This document shows positions 39,381-50,288 of a DNA stretch of 64,000 nucleotides, piece after piece (positions within the stretch are counted from its first letter, which is position 1; each line of letters starts with the position of its first letter). The translations under genes and the position numbers were made by a program. The notes beneath the pieces were generated by a model. It was not told where the DNA came from. It did not search any database and saw only the letters and a program-made list of their open reading frames with translations. Source of the DNA: Macrostomum hystrix (lineage: Eukaryota; Platyhelminthes; Macrostomidae); the NCBI GenBank assembly GCA_950097015.1, contig CATNEN010000015.1, positions 603,001-667,000 on the forward strand, read 5' to 3'.

Positions 39381-42300
39381 TTAGCTGCCGCCACCGCCCT
39401 GAGCATTGGGATCCTGGGCGTTGAGCATGACGAACACCAGCACAGCTGGCACAATGTACATCCAGTACTTCATCAGGAACGGCCTGTTGTCACCCTGCTC
39501 CGACTCCTGCTTGCGCTTCTTCTCCTCCTCAACCCGAGCGATGTAGATCTGCGTCTCTGGACTGCGGGGTTGAAGACATGGGAAATAGGGAAGCGGGGTT
39601 TGAAGACATGGGAAATAGGGAAGCGGGATTTGAAGACATGGGAAATAGGGAAGCAGGGTTTGAAGACATGGGAAATAGGGAAGCGGGGTTGAAGACATGG
39701 GAAATAGGGAAGCGGGGTTTGAAGACATGGGAAATAGGGAAGCGGGGTTTGAAGACATGGGAAATAGGGAAGCGGCGTTTGGAGAAATGGGAAAAAGGGA
39801 AGCGGCGTTTGAGGACATGGGAAATAGGGATGCGGGTTTGAAGACATGGGAAATAGGGAAGCGGGGTTTGAAGACATGGGAAATAGGGAAGCGGGGTTTG
39901 AAGACATGGGAAATAGGGAAGTGGTGTTTGAAGACATGGGAAATAGGGAAGCGGCGTTTGAGGACATGGGAAATAGGGAAGTGGTGTTTGAAGACATGGG
40001 AAATAGGGAAGCGGCGTTTGAGGACATGGGAAATAGGGAAGCGGGGTTTGAAGACATGGGAAATAGGGAAGCGGGGTTTGAAGACATGGGAAATAGGGAA
40101 GCAGGGTTTGAAGACATGGGAAATAGGGAAGCGGGGTTTGAAGACATGGGAAATAGGGAAGCAGGGTTTGAAGACATGGGAAATAGGGAAGCAGGGTTTG
40201 AAGACATGGGAAATAGGGAAGCAGGGTTTGAAGACATGGGAAATAGGGAAGCGGGGTTTGAAGACATGGGAAATAGGGAAGCGGGGTTTGAAGACATGGG
40301 AAATAGAGAAGCAGGGTTTGAAGACATGGGAAATAGGGAAGCGGGGTTTGAAGACATGGGAAATAGGGAAGCGGGGTTTGAAGACATGGGAAATAGAGAA
40401 GCAGGGTTTGAAGACATGGGAAATAGGGAAGCAGGGTTTGAAGACATGGGAAATAGGGAAGCAGGGTTTGAAGACATGGGAAATAGGGAAGCAGGGTTTG
40501 AAGACATGGGAAATAGGGAAGCAGGGTTTGAAGACATGGGAAATAGGGAAGCAGGGTTTGAAGACATGGGAAATAGGGAAGCGGGGTTTGGAAAAAATTG
40601 GGAAATAGAGAAGCGGCGTTTGAGGACATGGGAAATAAGGGAAGTGCTTTTGGGGAAATGGGAGATTTGTAAAGCTTGATTTGGGGAAATTTGGGATTTA
40701 GGAAGCAGTGTTTGGGGAAATGGGAGATTTGGGAAGCAGTGTTTGGGGAGAATGGGAGATTCGGGAACCGCTTTGTGAAAATTGTAGAGTTGGGGAATCG
40801 GGTTTAGGGAGATGGGAATTTAGGGAGCGTGGATGCGCGATTAGAGAGGCGAGGTTCGGTGAAATGGGAGATTGGGATTCTTAATATGACATTCAGATTG
40901 AGTTGCTAACAGAAATAAGGAGATTTAGCAACAGAACAGATAATAGGGGATATTTCAGGACTCAGAGATTAAAGGTGAGCAGTGAGCAGTTGCGAGTAAC
41001 TCACGCTGGTCCCTGCACAGGCCTGGACGCGGCCGCATGCGTGCTGAACACCCTGGGCAAGCTGCTTGGTGACAACTGCCCCGCCTGCACCGAGCAAGCC
41101 TCGAAGGTAGCCTTGGCTGGCTCGGCTACGGATAGGTGAAGGCCAACCAGACCGCCGTGAGTGTTGAAGGCCAGGGTGACATTGTCTCGAAGGCCGCCGC
41201 GAAGAAGGTCGCACTGCGGATTGTCAGGCAAAGCAAAAGTGTAACTATTGAACCTCCTGTACTGCCCGAGCTAGGAATATTATACCTGTTTGACATCATG
41301 AATTTATCGTGAGACAGGGTTATAACTACCTGTTAGACAGGGAAATAACTACCTGTTAGACAGGGATATAACTACCTGTTAGACATGGAAATAACTACCT
41401 GTTAGACAGGGATATAACTACCTGTTAGACAGGGATATAACTACCTGTTAGACAGGGATATAACAACCTGTTAGACATGGATATAACTACCTGTTAGACA
41501 GGGATATAACTACCTGTTAGACATGGAAATAACTACCTGTTAGACAGGGTTATAACTACCTGTTAGACAGGGATATAACTACCTGTTAGACAGGGATATA
41601 ACTACCTGTTAGACAGGGATATAACTACCTGTTAGACAGGGATATAACTACCTGTTAGACAGGGATATAACTACCTGTTAGACAGGGATATAACTACCTG
41701 TTAGACAGTGATATAACTACCTGTTAGACATGGAAATAACTACCTGTTAGACAGGGATATAACAACCTGTTAGACAGGGATATAACAACCTGTTAGACAG
41801 TGATATAACTACCTGTTAGACATGGAAATAACTACCTGTTAGACAGGGATATAACAACCTGTTAGACAGGGATATAACAACCTGTTAGACAGGGATATAA
41901 CTACCTGTTAGACAGGGATATAACTACCTGTTAGACAGTGATATAACTACCTGTTAGACATGGAAATAACTACCTGTTAGACAGGGATATAACTACCTGT
42001 TAGACAGGGATATAACTACCTGTTAGACAGGGATATAACTACCTGTTAGACAGTGATATAACTACCTGTTAGACATGGAAATAACTACCTGTTAGACAGG
42101 GATATAACAACCTGTTAGACAGGGATATAACAACCTGTTAGACAGTGATATAACTACCTGTTAGACATGGAAATAACTACTTGTTAGACAGGGATATAAC
42201 AACCTGTTAGACAGCGGGGGTTTGTCAGTCGAACTGGCTCTACCTAACCAGATGGAACAAGCCCTCAGAAAGATGAGTTTAGTTTTTGGCCCCTGCTAGA

Positions 42301-45300
42301 CCGAAAACGCAGTATTTGCACTTCTAAATAACATTTTTAATTTCTTAACATTTTTTTAGATTTTTCCTTTTTTTGTTTTTCCGATCCTATGCGCAATTAA
42401 CATAGAAAGTTATTTTTAGCAGCGAAAAGCGACTTCAACAACAAAAATCTATTAAACGCTACATTAGAAAAAAATTAACTTGCTTAAGAACAAACAGCCC
42501 AACGACATACGTATGTAGCATTTTTCTGTGTCTCTGTATCTGTATAGAACTACTATAATATCCTAGTCCTAGGTACATCAGCCAGAAACCCGACCTACCG
42601 CATAGACAAAGCCATAGACATATTCTGCCCGGTTGGCCAGTGTGAAAAGCACCCTGGCGCGGTAAATGTCCTTTGCTTCGGCGAGCTTCTAAAATGGATT
42701 AAAAAGCATTTCCCATGTATACTACTTGTATGGTGTCTACTCAGTAGTATAACCAGGAAATGCTATTGTTTCCTTAAAGAAATAGTAACTCACAATCAGC
42801 AGTCGCAGGTCTTCCTCAGTCAATGGAGAGTCCTCCCTGTAGGACACGTGCTCGCTGGAGTACGAATGCACAATCAGTGTGCCCCGCTTACTAAACTTTC
42901 CTGCAGTTTAGTCAGTGGCATTTAGATAAAATAAAAATAAAACCTTATAGCCGACTATGAAAATATATTAATACTTTACCTTTTACAAGCTCATGCTCCA
43001 GTGTGAATTGCGAAACTTGTCCAAACTCGTCGTCCTGTGAAAATAATTTTTAATACAGCTTAAGCTTTTATTAATGTCACCTCTTCAGTTTGACTGAACT
43101 TTAGTAGGGTTCAGCTAAAAGTAAGACAAATTTAAAAAATAAAAACTGGAGTTCTACAGTAATTCTACATCCAATTCTACAGTAACATTACAGTAAAATA
43201 CTTTTCCTATTTTTAATCACACCAGAATTGGACAAAGTATTTCTCAATGATTTGTATATATACAATAGCAAAATGTGTATTAGCTTTAGTTCACAATTAT
43301 TGACAAAAATGCTTCATTTTAAAAGATTGTAAAACAGAGACAATGCATTGTCTGATTTGCTTTAATGGAACTTACTTTTGAGAAATCAAGTAAATATCTG
43401 GTAACACTTATATCAATATGTAATATAGAAACAAATAGGTGACTGTGAACCAAAATGTAGATTACAAACCAATATGACTAAATTATAGTATCTTTGTGCA
43501 TAAATTTGAGCTTCAGATAATATTTGATAGCACTTTTAGGTAATTTTTTGCCTTTTAAATGTAATTTTACTGCATGTGTTTAATTAATTGATAACAATGT
43601 TGCCTACCAGCAATTAATTAGTTTCTCCTCAATATTGAGTCTTTCTAGCTAAAATATATAGGTATAAAAGTATTACATATATATTAGCTTTTATTAGCAA
43701 AATGTATTCCTGGCCTCAATGCACTGAAGCAGAGATGGCTTCTGTTTGCTTGTGCCTTGCACAACAAACATAAACTCAAAAACATTGGCAGCTTGTTCTG
43801 GAAGGTCTTGTGGTGCCATGCCCTCCATTGACATAGCAAGACTGACTGGCCCCTCAAATGGACCTGCATCAAGAGAGTACAGCCTCTGCTGCCACACCCA
43901 ATGTTGCAATAATCTCGACCACCACTGGTGCCACCCCCACTTGGCAATTGTTACAAGCCCACTCGATTTGTCTTGCCCTATCAAGATTTGACATTGAGCC
44001 TACAAGATGCCTGTGCTGCATGTCATGTGCTGCAACTGTTGACACAGATTGCACTGCAGAGCCTGTTGACAAGGCCAGATGGCTTCAGAGCAGTTGATGC
44101 CCCTTTAGCAGAGAACCAATACCCTTTTTAGCAGAGAACCAATACCCTTTTTTAGCAGAGAACCAATACCCTTTTTTAGCAGAGAACCAATACCCTTTTT
44201 TAGCAGAGAACCAATACCCTTTTTAGCAGAGAACCAATACCCTTTTTAGCAGAGAACCAATACCTTTTTTTAGCAGAGAACCAATACCCTTTTTTAGCAG
44301 AGAACCAATACCCTTTTTTAGCAGAGAACCAATACCCTTTTTTAGCAGAGAACCTATGCCCCCTTTAGACATGATTACCAAGCATGTTTCAGTTGTACAT
44401 GTAAACTCATGCAGATATGTTGCCCATTATTGGGAGCAAACATATATACATGTATACATACAACTAAATATACATTTAGTCAATTGTCAATTTACTTGAA
44501 ACATTGTGTTGAGAGAAAAGAAGGAAGACTGGATCTGAGATTAATGGGGACTTAAGAAGCAGTATGTGCAGTAAGCTGATTGAATTGAATGTTCACTTGC
44601 AACTTGACACTTGCATAGGCCAAGTGGATAGCTATATTACATGTCAATACACAATGAGTTGAAACTTGTTTATACACCAACTTGATTCACATGTTTAAAT
44701 GTACAAAAAGTGTACGCCAAAAGTCATTGAAGACCCAAAGGTCTGCAAAAACTGGTTTGGCATACATGCCACCTTCCAGACTATGGGCTACAGGTACCTG
44801 GACACTTCGTCATCTTACAACTTTGTCATCCAATGACGATCTGTCCAATATCTCAGAGGGTGGATGACGAAGAGACTTAGACTTGTGGACACTTTGTCAT
44901 CTATAGAACAAAAGTTTTCAAAGTTAAAACAGAACCACCCCTCCTCACATCATGTTGGCACCTATCTTTCAACTCTATAATGAAATCAGTTTTGACACCT
45001 CTTTTTGGTAACAGGACAATTCGGTAACAGACAATTCGGTAACAGACAGTTCGGTAACACCACAGGACAGTTCGGTAACATATCAAGGGACAGTTCGGTA
45101 ACAATTGATTAACCTAGCTTGTAGAAGCCAAGGTTACCGCTTCGCGCCCTCTGATTGAGTCGATTGTGATAACCTTCCGGGCCATTGTTGGTTCGAATGC
45201 TGCGGTTGAAAACGCTAACTTCGTCGAGCTGCCAGACATGACTGTGGATGTGGATCCATGTGTTAGCGATGTACTCACAGAGTGCGCTCAGCTGCTCATT

Positions 45301-46485
45301 TTCTACTGCCTGTTGCAACCTAGCATCGTTGCTAGTCCTAGCAACGATAGTAGATACATTGTTAGAACAAACCTAGATTGATTTTATTGACTTTCAATTG
45401 TTACCGAACTGTCCCCGGTGTGTTACCAAACTGTCTCCTGTATGTTACCGAACTGTCCTTGAGTGTTACCGAACTGTCTGTTACCGAACTGTCTGTTACC
45501 GAACTGTCCTGTATTCCTTTTTTTGACAATTTAGAGTGTGAAGTGTGTTCACACCTCTGCCCCAGCCCCACCCTCACTTTATTGATGATGAACTTGATTA
45601 TTATTATTATTATTAAGACGCTGAAGAGTCAGAGACCCTTAGCGCTCACACGCTCGCGAAAAAGCTCAGAGGGGCAGGAAGTAGCCTCAAGCGGAGTGAG
45701 GTTGATGGCCTGATTGGCCTCAATGGCCTCATCAAGGTTGATGAACTTGATTGCTTGTTATTAGTAGATAATGAACTGACCAAACTTTAAAGCATGCCAA
45801 TTAGCTGGATGACGAAGTGTCCTACCTTCCAAGTGGATGACAAAGTTGTAAGATGACAAAGTTGTTAGATGACAAAATGTCTAGGATCCTGGGCTACATG
45901 CACATGACAACTAAAGCTTTGTTCAAGTTGCTGTATGTTAATATAAAATATAATTTGGTAGCAAGAGTTATTAAGAAACTTGTTTTCAATTTATGTTTGC
46001 AAATATTGAATAAAGATTATCATTTGGTACCAAAAAGCACTGACTAGCTCAGAAATAGCAAGTAACAAAATTCACTAGTACTGAAATGCATGGAATGAAA
46101 TACCTTTTCATTTGGACTATAATAAGCTAGATCGCTCAAACTAACTAAAGTGAAGCTTTGCTGTCAGAAATTATTAAGAATAAAAAGGAATCCAGATGTT
46201 ATGAGTTGGTAAAAATTGTTTAAAGCTACTAAAATTTTGTTTACAAGACAAGGTGGATGGGTGAAATCTTTAATAAAAAAATAAACTGAAAAGTTCTACC
46301 AGTACCCGTTTGTTATTGTACTTATAATAAGGATATATGTACACAAACATTTTAATGAGTTAGTTATTCTATTGGTATTGCTTGCTGTTAGCAAGCTTTT
46401 GCTCACTCACCAATGTGGATTGTGATGACACATAGTCATAGGTAGAAATACTTATAAAAAAACTGAGAATAAAAAAGAACTTCAT
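39381..46485 (-). CDS. EMC10: EMC10, ER membrane protein complex subunit 10
   Basis: Six exons on the minus strand, all with GT-AG borders and compatible phases: 46411-46485, 42980-43034, 42794-42900, 42599-42688, 41005-41213 and 39381-39561 (stop TAA 39381-39383), giving 238 residues against about 262 in human. Exon 1 encodes a signal peptide (MKFFFILSFFISIS). Family features follow: FTLEHEL, KFSKRGTLIVHS, PLTEEDLRLL, EYVYGFVYACDLL, LRDNVTLAFNTHGGLVGL, then PETQIYIARVEEEKK, a C-terminal membrane segment KYWMYIVPAVLVFVM and a Gly-rich tail GGGGS. The C-terminus matches the vertebrate pattern closely. EMC inserts membrane proteins at the ER, and EMC10 is a mainly lumenal accessory subunit; this is family knowledge. 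Introns 4 and 5 are filled by minisatellites and intron 1 holds a MULE. The gene is head-to-head with FAM193. Confidence 0.93.
39567..40640. repeat. 30-bp minisatellite filling EMC10 intron 5
   Basis: About 36 units containing GAAGACATGGGAAATAGGGA and AGCGGGGTTT, with AGCAGGG and AGCGGCG variants. It begins inside the polypyrimidine tract of the exon 6 acceptor: on the gene's strand the acceptor CTTCAACCCCGCAG is a modified copy of the unit CTTCAAACCCCGCTTCC. Frames of up to 366 codons on both strands are artefacts of the 30-bp period. Confidence 0.95.
41310..42215. repeat. 23-bp minisatellite filling EMC10 intron 4
   Basis: About 39 copies containing CTACCTGTTAGACAGGGATA, with TGGAAATAA and AACAACC variants. 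On the gene's (minus) strand each unit carries AACAG|GTAGTTA, which resembles a 5' splice site, preceded by a short pyrimidine stretch. Confidence 0.95.
44098..44355. repeat. 24-26-bp minisatellite in EMC10 intron 1
   Basis: About ten copies of AGCAGAGAACCAATACCC followed by a T run of variable length (4-7). The T-run slippage accounts for the length differences. Confidence 0.92.
44784..44792 (+). repeat. 9-bp target-site duplication, left
   Basis: TGGGCTACA, repeated perfectly at 45890-45898 on the other side of the transposon. Confidence 0.85.
45011..45512. mobile_element. nested inverted-repeat element with iterated GACAGTTCGGTAACA arms
   Basis: The left arm (45011-45103) holds five copies of ACAGTTCGGTAACA-type motifs. 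The right arm (45398-45512) holds six in inverted orientation (TGTTACCGAACTGTC). Both arms end inside at CGGTAACAATTGA. About 300 bp between the arms encode the transposase fragment. No flanking target duplication is evident, so it could be the inner part of the outer element rather than a second insertion. Confidence 0.7.
45109..45318 (-). pseudogene. MULE transposase C-terminal fragment
   Basis: A 69-codon frame with the conserved C-terminal signature of MULE transposases: YIANTWI, then VFNRSIRTNNGPEGYHNRLN and GNLGFY. The catalytic DDE core is not present. The match is by motif recognition only. Confidence 0.75.
45890..45898 (+). repeat. 9-bp target-site duplication, right
   Basis: TGGGCTACA, identical to 44784-44792. 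Confidence 0.85.
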
Positions 46486-49400
46486 TTTACCGTTTGGCCT
46501 AGTCTTACTTATTAACAACCGAAAAACGCAGCCCAATTAAAAAGCAATCAAATTAGTTAAGGATTAAGAATGACGAATTCGATTTCTAGTCCAATCAAAT
46601 GCAACGTTTTCTTGCCTTATTTTCTAGAAAATCGTGTAACTTTAAAATTTACTTCACGCAGCGAAAGCGGCATAACAAAAGTAACCATAGCAGTAAAGGT
46701 ATACTGTAATGTTTTTGATTAATACACCTCATTACTTTCTATTAGGCACGCTTAAATAATACAAAAAGAAAGCATCTCAATAAATACATAATTATTTCCT
46801 GGAAATTGCACTCGAATCCAAAATTTTAAAGTTCAGTCAATTTTAAATAATCAATCTTGCTTGGCCTGATCTGAGCTGCCATTTTTTATAAACTAAGCCT
46901 AGTCCACTTTAATTTTAGAAATTAAAATGTCTGTATTTATGTTATTTTATAAATGATAGCGTTTTTCGTCGCACTGCTCTGTACTACAAGCTGTCAGTGT
47001 CACTATGTTAGATAAAGCATTTTTCGTTATTATGAATTGTGTAGCCTTTATGTGCAGTGAATAGCTTCATGGTCGCTTATCGACAATTTAGAAAACTTCT
47101 GATTGCCTATAAATTATAATCCACTAATTTTATTTTTTTATCTATACAATCCACTTTCAGCTTTCCCTATTGCATATAAATTATAATCCAATAATTTTTA
47201 ATTTTCTATCTTTACAATCCACATTCAGCTTGTCAAATCGACATGAGTTGACCTTGCCTTGTAAAACCCACCAATAAGTTTTTCCATTCATAAATCTAAA
47301 TAGGCCTATTTGAATTTCAATGAAATCAAACTGCTAATTCTGTTTCTGTGTTAGAAATGTACGAGTATATACTCTGTGTTTAAAGTATTCTACAAATTCT
47401 TGTAATGGCCTGGCCTGCCCTTACCCCCTATTTAAATTTGAAAAATATAAATGAATATATAGCAGTGCATATTGCCACTGTAGGCCTACCATAATAATAA
47501 TAATTGCAGGAGGGCTGCAGTCAATGGCACATTATTTAGTGACACTAGACCTGCAGCCAGTGAGGAAATTCTGCCCATTTCGCTGACTCCTGAGCACACA
47601 CACACATAATTATACTGTAAGACCTGCTTATCGGCACAAAAAACTAGACTAATCTCCTGTTTTTTCTACAATAATGCTTTGGTAATACACTCTGTATTAT
47701 CCCCAAATAGAGCAAACATCAATGTCCTTTTCCTATACAGATGCCTGCAGTACAAGTTTCAATGTAATTGGCTTTGGAGGCACTGTTAAGGCAGTTAAGC
47801 ATGCTGTTCATGCAGAATTTATATCAGCTCAGATAGAACTGGTTCCTATGGTTGAGCCTGCAGATGCAGGTGAGCATGTTGTTTCATTGGGTGGGTACCA
47901 GATAAAATGCAGAAACGGACATGGATCTGTACTAGATGCATAGGATAAAATGCGGAATACAGAAATACTTAGTAAAGTGCAGATTGTAGAAATGGATGTG
48001 GATGGAGATCAGAAATAATGGGTAAAACATATATCACAACATTTTATCCAACATATCTGGTCTAGATCCACATCTATTTCCGAGTTTTATCTTGTACCCA
48101 TTGGGTTAGCTTGCAATCTTTAGAAATTAGATACACTGAAGGATGTTATAAAAATGTCTCTAAATGTTACCAAAATGTATTGAGTGTTGCTTAAATATAC
48201 CTATCTTGTTTCTGAATTGTCCTTAGGTCAATATTGACACTAAAAATTGTATACTTTAACAAGAAACTTAGACTTAATAGTTTTTAGTATATAGTTTTTT
48301 TTCATAAAAAAATTGCTTTTAGTGGCTATCTTGAAGTGTAGTCCAAAGTGAAAAAAATATTAATGAATGTAAAACAATTCTTTCATTGTAAACATTGCAA
48401 AAGGCAATGTTTATTTCTTATTTACTAAAATCATATTTAAAAACTATATACTAATATAATTGTTTAAATTTTTGTTCTATTGCCATAGCATTAATGTATA
48501 AGTTTTTTATCTTGTCTTTTATACAGATAGTGGGCCTAATTGCCACAATACCATAACAGTGGTCTTTAATTTATTGGCATGTACATGTTTACATATAGAT
48601 TGTATTTCTTGTTATGCTTCCCTTGACATGCTTTAGGCCTTTTAGCTAGTTTTTCACTTTTACAATTTTTGCTACTTAGCTAGATCTATACAAGGCATAT
48701 TAAAATATATTAGCTTTCTCATCACCTTCAGCAATAATACAAGGTCTTTACTTGTATAAAATGTTTGCTGTACCTAAATAGGTAACAATAGCAACAATGC
48801 AATAGGATGCCTGATGTTGGCTAGCTATTAGCTAAAAATTTGCTAGCTATTACCTACAAGTTATTAAATAAAATAAAGTAAAATATTACCTAGCTTTACC
48901 TAGCTTTGCTCTGCAAAAATATTAAACAAGTAACAACGGACAAATCAATAATTGAAAAATTTCTGAAATGACTTTTAAAAGTTTAAAGAATATATGCCTA
49001 ACATTGAAATGTAATTGAAAATAAGTTTATTAGTTAAAGTCACAAATATTGAATTTTATATATATGTTTTGTTTGGATTAGCAATTCTAATATTAAGTGT
49101 TAGACTCCATACAATAAAGTTGCTAATGTTCAACTGAAGCTATAGACTTTATGTTTTACAATTCTGTCATTGTTGTAACTATTGTTTACTAAAAATGGGA
49201 CAAATAATAAGTCTTAGTAGCTTAGCTAATAAAAAATGTTAATTAAATAATAATAATGTTAAAAAAATTAAATAAAAACTAAGCATTTCAGGCTTCCAGC
49301 TCTTAATCAGACCAAATCTTAAAAAAACATGCAGGGAATAAGAATGAGTTAGTCTTGTTGCTGCTTATGGGATTTAGCAATTATTTTGATTTCTAGCTAT

Positions 49401-50288
49401 TATCCAATAGTTGACCCATGTTGTTTGTGTTTGCTTCTGAATTCTAGGGAGCTGCTGAAATCTAAGTGGGAGCATGCTTTTGATAGATTTTCTGTGCTCA
49501 TGTCATCCATAGCTAGCTATAGTATCTGCCTGGTCACCCGGCCTCTATGTCCATTGGGCCAGTTGGCTACACAGCAATAACTGGACATGGTTTGTAACCA
49601 TGTAGATACAATTCAGATCCAGAATTGATTTCTCAATCTCAATCCAGTTTCTCAGTTTTAGATGTATTGAATAAACTAATTATTAAAATGGTTGGCTCAT
49701 TTGGCAATATTTATACAATAATGGAATCAATTTGTTAATCTAGATAGATTTCTAGTATGCTCATATGCTCAAAAATGGTGATCATTGAATTTTTTATCTG
49801 TATTTATAATATAGATTCTTCATTCACCTTATTCCTTTTTAACCCACAATGACTAATGTTGCTTTATTTTTTAACAGCTTCTAGATTTACTTAATAATTG
49901 TTTGTAATAGATTCAAACTTGACTATAGTAGTAAAATTCTTTTGAAACATATTTTCTAAGGGTCCTATTATATATTAAATGGCTACGCAGTTTACATCCA
50001 AGGTACTCATAAAAAATTATCTCTGATAATAAAGCAAATTGTGGTTCGATTTCTTACCTGTTTTAATATAATCTTAGCAGGTTTAGGTTATGTACTTAAA
50101 TCACTCGCCAGTCCATATGTACTTTTCAGGTTGCATCTGGTACTGGGCCATAGTGGGCCTAAATCAATACAGCCTCACTGTGCCACAGTTGTCACTGAAA
50201 TTTGTTTGTCAATACACCGATTGCCCAGCTTCAGCTCAATTCAATTAAATCTGTGGGGACTTTATTGAGGCCACGGAATTCTGATAGC
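46486..50288. other. AT-rich divergent intergenic region between EMC10 and FAM193
   Basis: About 3.8 kb of AT-rich unique DNA between the two start codons. A 73-codon plus frame at 47722-47943 has no recognised domain. A partial SINE lies at 47490-47625. Both promoters should lie here, but no TATA box or initiator could be assigned with confidence. Confidence 0.6.
47490..47625 (-). mobile_element. SINE family B, 3' fragment with ATT tail
   Basis: AATAATAATAATTGCAG, CAATGGCACATTATTTAG and CTGACTCCTGAGCACACACA match the tail half of the full copy at 51697-52002 in the same order. The tRNA-like head is missing, as expected for 5' truncation. Confidence 0.75.

Larger units (their letters stand above)
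43035..44792 (-). other. 5'-proximal intron of EMC10, unrecognised content
   Basis: AT-rich intron sequence. A stretch at 43684-44131 is less AT-rich and has open frames on both strands (for example 43694-43984 minus) with no recognised domain; it may be a decayed transposon or retrocopy. Confidence 0.4.
44793..45889. mobile_element. MULE-type DNA transposon (1097 bp) in EMC10 intron 1
   Basis: The left end GGTACCTGGACACTTCGTCAT and the inverted right end GGATCCTAGACATTTTGTCA are imperfect terminal inverted repeats. Both continue into subterminal repeats of ACTTTGTCATC (TTACAACTTTGTCATC on each side). Perfect 9-bp direct repeats flank the element, the target-site length of Mutator-like elements. 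Inside lies a second inverted-repeat structure (45011-45512) that encloses a fragment of MULE transposase. No complete transposase is present, so it is non-autonomous. Confidence 0.82.

Noticed and set aside
39473-40679. Frames of up to 366 codons (FPMSSNPASL, EDMGNREAGF types)
   Set aside because: They lie in EMC10 intron 5 and result from the 30-bp period; only 39381-39561 is coding, by homology and splice sites.
50202-50288. Upstream extension of FAM193 exon 1
   Set aside because: The extension has no ATG start, lies in AT-rich sequence and lacks family similarity; ATG 50289 is the first in-frame ATG.
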